Made by a program: the position numbers and the translations under genes. A DNA stretch of 15,964 bases from Nanobdellota archaeon (lineage in GTDB: Archaea; Nanobdellota; Nanobdellia; Woesearchaeales; GW2011-AR9): assembly GCA_030695685.1 (NCBI GenBank), contig JAUYPT010000074.1, positions 1 to 15,964 on the forward strand, written 5' to 3'. Under the pieces are notes generated by a model, which was given only the letters and a program-made list of their open reading frames with translations, did no database searches and had not been told where the DNA came from. This document shows, in pieces, positions 1 through 8,500 of the stretch. Every line of letters begins with the position of its first letter. Positions within the stretch are counted from its first letter, which is position 1.

Positions 1-1855
1 TGGACGTAAAATCTAACGTTTGACCGGTGTCAATCACAGATTCTATTTCTGAAATTTTCAACTCAAAAAGACGGGAACAAAAAATTTTTGGCGTTGAAGT
101 GGATGAAGATGACGATGATCTTGCACTGCCGCTTCCACCGCTGCTGGAAGAAGCTGGAGAAGGAGATGGTGCTGCTGAAACCGTAAAATTAGTGCGCTCA
201 CTGGCATTGCGATTATTAGTAGTATCGTTAGCAATAAAAGTGATGTTATAATTTCCAGTAACGGAAGGGATCGTAAAAGAAATGTTAAACCGGCGGGCAT
301 AGTCCGTTGCATTGGTTAATTCAAACAAAAGAGTGCTGCCATTGGGATAAGAAAGATTAGCGAAAACCTGGCTTACGATTGTATCATCTGTAACATTAGC
401 GCCTATTTCAATACTATTTCCGACAGTAAATGAAGAATCAGCAACAGGAGTTACATTGATAACACTCGGCGGTGTTGTATCGCTTGCAGCAGCACCGGCA
501 GTACTATTGGCCGTAAAACTGCTGAACCCCGTCGTGTTAAACTGCAATATGCCGCCGCTGTAACTCTGAATCCGACATGGTACACCACCGGTGCTAGTAC
601 AGTTATAACCGGCATTGAAAATATCCTCTGAAATATTGGTAAAATTATCAACCCTGCGCAGCTCGTTAATAGAAGTAAAAGCTAAGCCTTTAAATGTAAT
701 ATTTGCCGTGGAATTAATTCTGCTCCAGCGGGAAGGTCTTTCAAATGCGCTAAAATTCAAGGCAAAGGTATTATTGCCTAGGAAGAGATTAACAGTAAGG
801 CCAATTCCAGTGCTGGCATTCAGTGTTAAATTTTCATAAAACCATCCGCTGCCGTTGTTATGCCAACGTAAGTCAACAAAGGAATTGTTGTAAATCAGGA
901 AATTTAAGGATGATTCTGGAGTATTATCAGTAATTTCAAAATCATTGGCAGAGCGCAGAAGGTTATTAATGATGTAGGTGTAATTCGCATTCGTTAAGCG
1001 GATGGCAGCAGAGGCAGCGCCGATGACATTATCTTCGATATAATTTTGTTGATTGCCTGTTGTTATGATCTCGATTCCGTCACTGGTGCTGGTGTTGATG
1101 GTATTTCCCCTGATCAGATTAAAATCAGAGCCGCTTCTTAATGAAATGGCATCGCCAGCATCAATACCGGTACTAACAGTATTATTTTCTATTGTCGCAT
1201 TATCAGAATTAACAAGCCGGATCCCAATAGAGTTGGCAAGTTCTTCTAATCCAACAGTAATAGTATTATTAACAATGCGAGTACTATTAGAATTTTCAAA
1301 ATTAATAGCATGATTGCTGCCGCCATTGGCTGTGCCCTTCGTAATGAAACAATTTCGAATAGTGATGTTATTATATCCCGTAGAATTAATTGCAAATGTA
1401 GAACTGCTGCCACCGGTGTCATAAGTAATTGTAAAAGTCTGACAGTCAAGTTCAACATTGCTGGCATAAATATGGAAACAATGAGAAGCATTGGATGCGT
1501 CCTGCGTCAATAAATAGGTTGTTCCCGAAGTACGCAACGTTGTGCAGTTATTGATGTTCTGCGTTGCAGTAATCCCAATAGGTCCTGATTCCGGAACAAC
1601 AACAGCAGTATCAACAGGCTCTGTTTGGTTTGCTTCAACTGACGGATTTTCATCATTATTCTCTTCCTGTTCCTGATGGCTGTTATTATCATCCGGAGCA
1701 GGTAAAGGCATAATTACTTCCTGAACGTCGCCTCCCAAGCCAACAGCTCCTCCCGTGATACTATTATTGGATAAAAAAAAAGAATAAGCACTTATAACTA
1801 CGAAAGATACTAAGAAAATAGTAACTACTATTAGCTCTTTTTTTGTAACATCCAT
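1..1855 (-). CDS. Partial secreted/surface beta-helix and Ig-like protein, paralogue of the giant protein at 2527-9759 (C-terminus outside window)
   Basis: The frame is open from ATG at 1855 to the left edge, giving about 618 residues and no stop. A short Lys-bearing N-terminus precedes a hydrophobic anchor (residues 8-28), then TGGAV (34-38) and an acidic Asn/Glu-rich linker (about 40-95). A beta-helix region with many N-x-S/T sites runs from about 100 to 440, opening with Cys104, Cys126 and Cys138. This layout matches the start of the giant neighbour, including the shared form C-x-F ... LDC. An Ig-like domain follows (about 459-560; SYPNGSTLLFEL, YNITFIAND), then a Ser/Pro/Gly linker and the start of a domain (LFELKI) matching IFDLKI of the neighbour. 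The four-Cys module the neighbour carries at this point is missing; only one Cys is seen. It is probably anchored with the bulk outside the cell. Specific function is unknown; adhesion or cell-surface structure is an inference. The ATG was chosen because a TATA-like box lies 26-35 bases upstream. Confidence 0.88.
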   Translation of the reverse strand, partial: MDVTKKELIVVTIFLVSFVVISAYSFFLSNNSITGGAVGLGGDVQEVIMPLPAPDDNNSHQEQEENNDENPSVEANQTEPVDTAVVVPESGPIGITATQNINNCTTLRTSGTTYLLTQDASNASHCFHIYASNVELDCQTFTITYDTGGSSSTFAINSTGYNNITIRNCFITKGTANGGSNHAINFENSNSTRIVNNTITVGLEELANSIGIRLVNSDNATIENNTVSTGIDAGDAISLRSGSDFNLIRGNTINTSTSDGIEIITTGNQQNYIEDNVIGAASAAIRLTNANYTYIINNLLRSANDFEITDNTPESSLNFLIYNNSFVDLRWHNNGSGWFYENLTLNASTGIGLTVNLFLGNNTFALNFSAFERPSRWSRINSTANITFKGLAFTSINELRRVDNFTNISEDIFNAGYNCTSTGGVPCRIQSYSGGILQFNTTGFSSFTANSTAGAAASDTTPPSVINVTPVADSSFTVGNSIEIGANVTDDTIVSQVFANLSYPNGSTLLFELTNATDYARRFNISFTIPSVTGNYNITFIANDTTNNRNASERTNFTVSAAPSPSPASSSSGGSGSARSSSSSSTSTPKIFCSRLFELKISEIESVIDTGQTLDFTS

Positions 1856-1880
1856 AACCAATAATTAGAATGAGTTTTCG

Positions 1881-1890
1881 TTTATAAATT
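1881..1890 (-). promoter_or_regulatory. TATA-like box for the gene starting at 1855
   Basis: Read on the minus strand the sequence is AATTTATAAA, centred about 30 bases before the ATG. That implies a transcript with almost no leader. The box touches the stop codon (1890-1892) of the upstream 148-residue gene. No purine-rich ribosome binding site is visible before the ATG, which fits leaderless initiation. Confidence 0.6.
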
Positions 1891-2336
1891 TACCTTCGCA
1901 GTACATCCCGGGAAAGCTTCGTATTTGAGCGTTTGGAATACAAAGAAGTTCTGGCGCTTTTCTCTGCGGGAGGAGTGGAAGGAGTAGATGAAGACGGTGG
2001 AGACGATGGCAGTACAGAAAGGATTGTTGAACGGAATGGAGGCGACTGCGGCGGCAAGGCAGATCCTGTTGGCTTTCGTGAAACGTAGACTTCTTTTACA
2101 GGCACGTCACGATCTACATTGGATTCCTCCACAGCACGTTCTTTTGCAGCTTTTCTTTGATGATAATGGTGTGCCGGATGCGGCGGCGGCGCTTCCGTTT
2201 CTCCTTTGCTCCTTCGAAGCTGCTTCATCAGCAAGACAAGAATAATAATTGACTCGATCAGCAACAGAAAAATAATCACCGATAAAAAGAGTAAAATTTC
2301 AATCACTGGAATGTCGACAAGCCCAACTAAAACCAT
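1890..2336 (-). CDS. Small single-pass membrane protein with a basic, low-complexity tail; unknown function
   Basis: This 148-residue protein belongs to no family I recognise. It begins with a long hydrophobic segment (about residues 8-37) containing two Glu (13 and 28). A Lys/Arg-rich stretch follows (38-44, KQLRRSK), so by the positive-inside rule the C-terminal part is probably cytoplasmic. The tail has a His/Pro patch (51-59), mixed charge (60-88), a Pro/Ser-rich spacer (89-124) and a basic end (SKRSNTKLSRDVLRR). There is no Cys. It sits between two paralogous surface-protein genes on the same strand, with its own TATA-like box upstream, and its stop adjoins the next gene's TATA-like box. 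That exact fit is the main support for it being real. It could be a small membrane partner of the surface proteins, but nothing in the sequence proves this. Confidence 0.68.
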   Translation of the reverse strand: MVLVGLVDIPVIEILLFLSVIIFLLLIESIIILVLLMKQLRRSKGETEAPPPHPAHHYHQRKAAKERAVEESNVDRDVPVKEVYVSRKPTGSALPPQSPPFRSTILSVLPSSPPSSSTPSTPPAEKSARTSLYSKRSNTKLSRDVLRR

Positions 2337-2359
2337 GGTTTAAAATAAGAAAGAGGAGA

Positions 2360-2367
2360 ATATAAAA
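2360..2367 (-). promoter_or_regulatory. TATA-like box for the 148-residue membrane protein
   Basis: On the minus strand the sequence reads TTTTATAT, centred about 27 bases before the ATG at 2336. The spacing suggests a leaderless or nearly leaderless transcript. It lies between the large inverted repeat (2390-2528) and the gene. Confidence 0.55.
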
Positions 2368-2389
2368 CTTTCTATGAAGGACACTGTCA

Positions 2390-2528
2390 AATTGTAGACA
2401 GGTAGCTTGGCCTGCAATGTGGTGAATGGGGAACTGCTATTCGTCAGAAGTAATTATTGTGCGAAAATCTTGGGAATTTTACGATAAATTTTTGCCCCCA
2501 TTCACTGGCCTGCTACCTGTCTACTATT
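2390..2528. repeat. Large imperfect inverted repeat between the giant gene and the small membrane protein
   Basis: The outer arms GTAGACAGGTAGC (2394-2406) and its exact reverse complement (2512-2524) give 13 perfect pairs. They extend outward by AAT with one mismatch, into the giant gene's stop codon. Inside them are GGCC/GGCC (2409-2412 with 2507-2510) and GTGAATGGGG (2422-2431 with 2496-2505), giving 27 pairs with small asymmetric loops; the left arm has about eight extra bases. The 64-base centre (2432-2495) is AT-rich and holds a smaller AAAAT/ATTTT hairpin. It could be a 3' end or processing structure for the giant transcript, a structured RNA, or a small non-autonomous element remnant. 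No target duplication is obvious. This repeat fills most of the non-coding stretch 2337-2526. Confidence 0.8.
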
Positions 2529-5500
2529 AATCAAAAGAAATTTCATACTCGCTGGTCACAAATTTCTCCGTGCCGCGGAAAACAGTTGCCTGCACAATAT
2601 ACTCTCCTGAGTATTTCTTCTGATTATAGGATAACTGCTGGGCGAAAACAAAGATCTGGTTGTCAGTTAAGTCATACGGGCCGTAGAGCTCAACAAAGCG
2701 GTCCCGGGGTGTTTTTAAAACCTGAGCCAGCCTTTCCACAACTCCCTGCTCTCTCTGAGGCTGTTTCTTGCGCATCGTTATTTCCAAATAATACTGCTGT
2801 CCCTGCGGCTGGTCGCCAATAATGACAGCGCCAGTCAAACTATTTTGCTCATAATACTCCTGTAAAAGTTCTACTGCTGCAGGAGGAACGACAAAAGTAT
2901 AGACCTCAAACGTATCTGTTTCCGGATCAACATCGACCGCCGTTCCGGAAAAGAGTTTATTGGTAACACCAATGCTCTGCTCAAAGACAACTTCTTCTTC
3001 GGTCACAAACTGCATTCGTAATTCTTCTGGGTTAATCAAGCCTTCCCGGAAGAGAATTGTCTTTTCTATTTTTTCACCGGGCTGCAGGATAATCTGTTCA
3101 GGGTTCAGCACTTCTGCCTCCAATAACCGTCCGGCAACGGATTCCCGGGAATACGACAAGCCAGCAATAGTTTCAAATGCTGAATCATCATATCCCAACG
3201 TTCTTCTGGTAACAATGTAAAAAGGATCATCAAACCCTTGGAAGATTTTGGGGAACAGTTTCATCACCGTTGTTCGGTTATTCTCCAAGATAATAGTAAT
3301 GTTTCGTACAGGGCGGAGTTTTTCCAGATCTTCCAAATTGCGTAATTGCAGAACTTCACCGGCTGAAGCTGTCGATATTGCCCGCCGGCTGCTGCCCTGA
3401 ACCGCATCAGCAATGATGTTTTGGATTATCTGCTGAACAAACAACCTGCTCAACGGTGAAACAACAACAAAGTCCCGAACAATCTTAACTGTCTTCTTTC
3501 GTGCGCTGACTGTTACCTCCAAACGATACTCTCCTGGCTTCAAGCCCTTTACGGATTGTGTCAGTTGAGCCAAGCGGCTGACAATTGCACTCGTCTGCTT
3601 GCGCTGTATTTGTGTATATGTACCTGCATATTTACCCTTCGTCTGTTTCATTAAAATTTTCTGATTGATAGTCGTTTTAACGGCTTCATCCCTGTTGATG
3701 GAAATGACTAAAGGATACGTCCAGGATAAATAAGGAGCTACTTGAAGAAGATCCGGTATTTCTGCACTTAATAAAAATTCAGCGGGAACCTTTACTTCCA
3801 CAGTACGGCTACTGACAATTTGATAGCGGTCATAGGTAAGTTGAATCTTAAATGTATATTTTCCTTCCGGCAGCGTCGTCGGCAAAAAGAGGTTTGTGGA
3901 TTCTATTCGTTGATCATTTTTACCGATAAAAATGACATCTGTTCCCGTAACGACTTTCTTCCCGCCTTTCTCCAGCCAGAAATCAAGGGTAACATCACCG
4001 GAAATATCGCCGATGCCTTTCACCAAATAGGAAAAGTCAAAGAAGTCTCCCGGCTGCACCGGTGAATCAACAGTTAAAATTTTCAAGTCGAAGATGCGCA
4101 CACATTTACTGTTGACACAATACCTATTCACGGGGCAGTCAAGGTTGCTGGCACATTCGACTGTAGGCACTGGTACTGTTGGTCTACTTTGCCCGCCGCC
4201 ACCACCACGCTGCGTTGCAGCACCCGTAGGAGAAGACGGCGAAGCGGCAGCAGCAACAGTAAAGTTAGTGCGCCCGCTCCTGTTAAAGTTATTGCTGCTG
4301 TCATTGGCGATGAAAGTGATATTATACTTGCCCGTAACAGAAGGAATCGTAAATGAAAGGTTAAATCGACGGACATAATCGGTGCCGTTAATTAATTCAA
4401 ATAAGAGAGCGCTGCCATTAGGATACGAAACATTCGCATAGACTTTGCTGACCATAATATCATCCGTAACATTGGCGCCGATTTCAATAACAGCACTCGT
4501 ACTCAACGAAGAGTCTTGAATGGGAGTGATATTTGTTACATTCGGCGCAGTATTATCATTCACAGAGAAATTGACAAACAGACTGGAATTTCTATTATTG
4601 CTGCTGTCATTGGCGATGAATGTGATGTTGTAAGCGCCAAGAAGTTCTGGGATGACGAAAGAAGTGTTAAATCGGGAAACATACGTTGTTGCATTGCTTA
4701 ATTCAAATAAAAGAGCGCTGCCGTTAGGGTACGAAACATTCGCATACACTTTGCTGACCATAATATCATCTGTGACATTGGCGCCGATTTCAAATAAGGC
4801 ATTGCTGATGTTGAACACTTTATGATTTTCTGGAGTAGCGTTAGTTACGTTCGGAGCTGTATTATCATTGATCGAGAAATTGATTTGTACAGTATTGTTA
4901 AAGTTATTATTGGAGTCATTAGCAATAAAGGTTACATTATAATACCCTCTCAATTCTGGGATTACAAATGAGATATTGAATCGTGTACGATAGGTAGTAG
5001 CGTTAGCTAATTCAAAGAGAAGAGTGCTGCCATTAGGATAGGAAACATTCGCATAAACATTGCTTACAGGGCTGCCGCCATCGGTGGCATTAGCGCCAAG
5101 TTCAAAAAAGACTTGGCTGAGGTTAAACTGCTGATGATTAAAAGGGCTGGTGTTTGTAACATTTGGAGGATTAGTGTCAGGAACAGACGGAGTTAAAATC
5201 GTAACTGAAATGTTATTCCAGTCATCTTCATAAACAGTACTGGCAAAGCCGCGGACAGAACAGTTCCAGACTTGCCCTGCTGTAAGGTTAGCACTGTTCA
5301 ATGTTGCAATTAAGTTTACCGTATTAGCGCCGAGTCCTGATCGCTGCCCCCGTAAATGAACTATTTCTACAGAGTTATTGTACCAGGTAAAGTTTGCCGA
5401 TACTGTGCCGCCCTGCGCATCGCTGATATTGGCATAGCACAGAATATTTGAGGTGCTGAGGTTGCCCAGTGGAGAGGAATTGATCAGTAGGAATGTTGTG

Positions 5501-8500
5501 TTCGGCGCCGTATCATCAAAATTAATTTCAGCGACGTAAGGATGAGAGTCGTTAGAAGTGTTGCCGATATTCAGATACGGAGAATCACAGAAGCCGTCAT
5601 TATTGGCATCATTGCAGCCTTCCGCACTATCATTGTAATTATCCCAGAAGTTTCCTCCTTGCGCCGGCGCTAAACTAAGGTTAAATTGATTGGTAATGTT
5701 CAGCGGCGCACGGGCATGGAAAAGCACTTGTCCGGAATCATTCTTAAAATTATTGCGAAAGAACAGGTTTCTGCCGGCATAAATATTATCAACAATCTCG
5801 ACACCTTGGATATTATCAACAAAATAATTTTCTGTAAAAATGCTGGCGTTATTAAACTGAATCCGTACACCTGTGCCTTCAGTTCCGGAACCTCGATTCT
5901 GCCAGAAAATGTTGCGGTAAAAAAATAATCCCGTATTATTCCTGGTTTGCCCGTCAATGACCAGGCCATGGTAATTATAGCTAAAATTGTTGAAGCTGAT
6001 GTTCCAGAAATCATTGTCATCATCCATGAAAATACCGGTGTCATCCGTACTGTCATTTTGCATAAAGAAGGTGTTATTAAAAATGATTCCCCCCCCGCTT
6101 TCATCGATATAAATGCCGTCATCGCTATTGTCTATAAAAGAGGATAATTTGATGGTAACATTATCCGAATTATCTAATTCCAAACCATCATCGCTGTTAT
6201 TGCGAAAACTGCTGTTAATGATTGTCCCATTCATGGATTCATAGATCTGCAAGCCGTCAGTGCCGATATTATTAGAAAAAAAGGAATCAATGATGGTAAA
6301 ATTAGCAACTCGTGCATCACTTTGAGTTGATTCACCAAGAGCGGCGCCAATTTTGTTATTGGAAAAATTGCTGGATGTGATGGTAATGATAGTCGTATTA
6401 TACACCGTTAACCCAAAGCCCTCAAGCGTCGCACTTGCTCCTCCTAACTGTTTATAGACAGTAACATTGGTTAAGGCAACGTTGCTGCATCCCCAGATAT
6501 TGATTCCACCACGATCACTTATTCTCGAAGCATTGATGCGGACATTGTTAAGAGTCCAAGTATTAGTATTATAGCAATGGTAATATCGCTGGCCGTCAAT
6601 GGTATTGCCGCTGAAGTTTTGATCAAGACTATCCCAGTTGCTAAAATCAAAGGCATCCAATGTGCTTTCATTAATTTGATTGTCGTAAAAATGATTGTCA
6701 TTGCTGCTAGCTGTTGAAAAGCGGATGCCTATCGTGTTATACAGAAAAACATTGTCACGAAAGGTATTTCCATCATTGGAACTAATATGGATGCCGCCGC
6801 CACCGGAAGACGCTTGGCTGTTTCGCAAAAACGTATTCTGGAAAAAAAGGTTGTTATCATTATTGGGTGCGCCCTGCTGCTGGATGCCAAAATCATTATA
6901 GGAAAAATGATTATAGCTAATGTTCCAATTATCAGCGCCGCTGACAAAAGTTATGCCGGTGTCGCCACTTCCATTCTGGCCGACAAACGTATTGTTAAAA
7001 ATTATCCCATTGTTACTTCCACTAGAGGTGCCATCAATGTTAATGCCATCAATACCATTTTTAGAGAACGCAGAATATTTTACCGAAACATTATTTGATT
7101 CGTCAACAACGAGGCCATGTTGGGAGTTATTGTAAAAAGTGTTGTTAATAATGCTTACATTATGGCTGCTCAACACTCGTAAGCCATCATCGGCAAAATT
7201 ATTGGTGAAGGAAGAATCCTGAATAGTGGCATTAATCACTGCAGCAGCATCGACGCTCGTGGCACCTAAGGCACCACCCATATTGTTGCTGCTAAAATTA
7301 CTCCGGAGAATAGTAATGTTAGTGCTGTTCAGCAGATAAATGCCAAAGCCATCGGTAGTTGGACTGATACCAGCACGATTGCCATATCCGGTAACATTAG
7401 TCAAGACAACATTATTACAGCCCCAAATATTGATCGCGCCGAAATCACTCACCTTGGATGCATTCATGCGAACATTGCTTAAAATCCATTCATTCATGTT
7501 ATAACAATGATAATATCTTTGTCCGTCAACCGTATTGCCGGTAAAATTTTGGTTTAGATTACTCCATGTGCTAAACAGGAACGCAGCAACAGCGCTCTGA
7601 TTAACCTGATTGTCAAAGAAAAAGTTATCATTAGCTGTACTGCCGCTAATACTGATACCAAAAAGATTGCTGAGAAAGACATTATCCCGATAGGTAGCAC
7701 GATCACTTGAAGTGAGAATAACACCAGCACCGGAAGAAGGAGCATTGCCATTTCTAAAAAAGATATTATTAAACACAAACGTATTTTGATTATTACCAGT
7801 TGATCCATCATCATCAAGGCCGATAGCATTGTAGGCAAAATAATTATAGCTGATATTCCAGGAAAGAGCATTACTGACTAATTCTATTCCCGCATCAGCG
7901 CTAGAAATATTCTGGCTGCGGAAGGTATTGTTAAAGACGAAGCCGCTTCCGCTGTCTCCGGTTGCGCTCACTTCAAGACCGCGATCATTATTCAGTTGAA
8001 TCATAGAATATTTTAATGTGAAATTATCACTTGCATCAAGGTCAATGCCGTCATCAGTGTTGTTATAAAATGTGCTGTTGATAACCGTAATATTATAACT
8101 GTCATAAAGTTGAAAGCCATCACTGCCAAGGCTATCAAGGAAAAAAGAGCTTTGAATACTGGCATTGACAACCCTTGCCGCATCGACAGTAGAAGCTCCA
8201 AACACCAAACCAACTCTATTTCGCGAGAAATTAACGGCAATCATCGTTATATTTGTAGTATTGAAAACTCCCATCCCCAAGCCGTCAAGAGTAGTACTAT
8301 CGCCGCCGGTATTGCCAAGAATAGTCACATTCTCAACACTAGCTTGGCCGCAGCCCATAACATTAACTGCGCCGAAGTCGCTCACCTTCGATGCATTAAA
8401 ACGGACATTGTTTAAGGTAAACCCATGAACATTAAAACAATGGTAATACCGCTGGCCATCAACGAGTGTGCCGCTGAAATTGTGATGCAGCGCCTTCCAG

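Noticed and set aside
1988..2245. Plus-strand frame opposite the 148-residue membrane protein
   Set aside because: The minus-strand frame has a membrane helix, promoter spacing and tight packing; the plus frame has none of these.
2390..2528. tRNA or known small RNA in the inverted-repeat region
   Set aside because: No cloverleaf, CCA end or conserved tRNA loop sequence could be found.
2457..2822. Plus-strand 121-codon frame across the inverted repeat and the giant gene's end
   Set aside because: It overlaps the conserved C-terminus on the other strand and has no TATA-like box at the right distance.
4094..4378. Plus-strand open frame inside the giant gene
   Set aside because: It is antisense to the Ig-like repeat and Cys-linker coding region; its composition mirrors the repeat and no promoter precedes it.
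4255..5178. Possible CRISPR or short-repeat array because of regular ~306-base periodicity
   Set aside because: The periodicity is protein-domain repetition in an open frame; there are no short identical repeats with unique spacers.
5700..6122. 140-codon shifted frame on the same strand as the giant gene
   Set aside because: The in-frame beta-helix continues unbroken through it; the shifted frame shows no domain. It matters only as the possible product of a slip at the C8 tract.
6787..7098. Plus-strand 103-codon frame opposite the beta-helix
   Set aside because: Shadow of repetitive Asn/Ser-rich coding sequence, with no promoter or recognisable domain.
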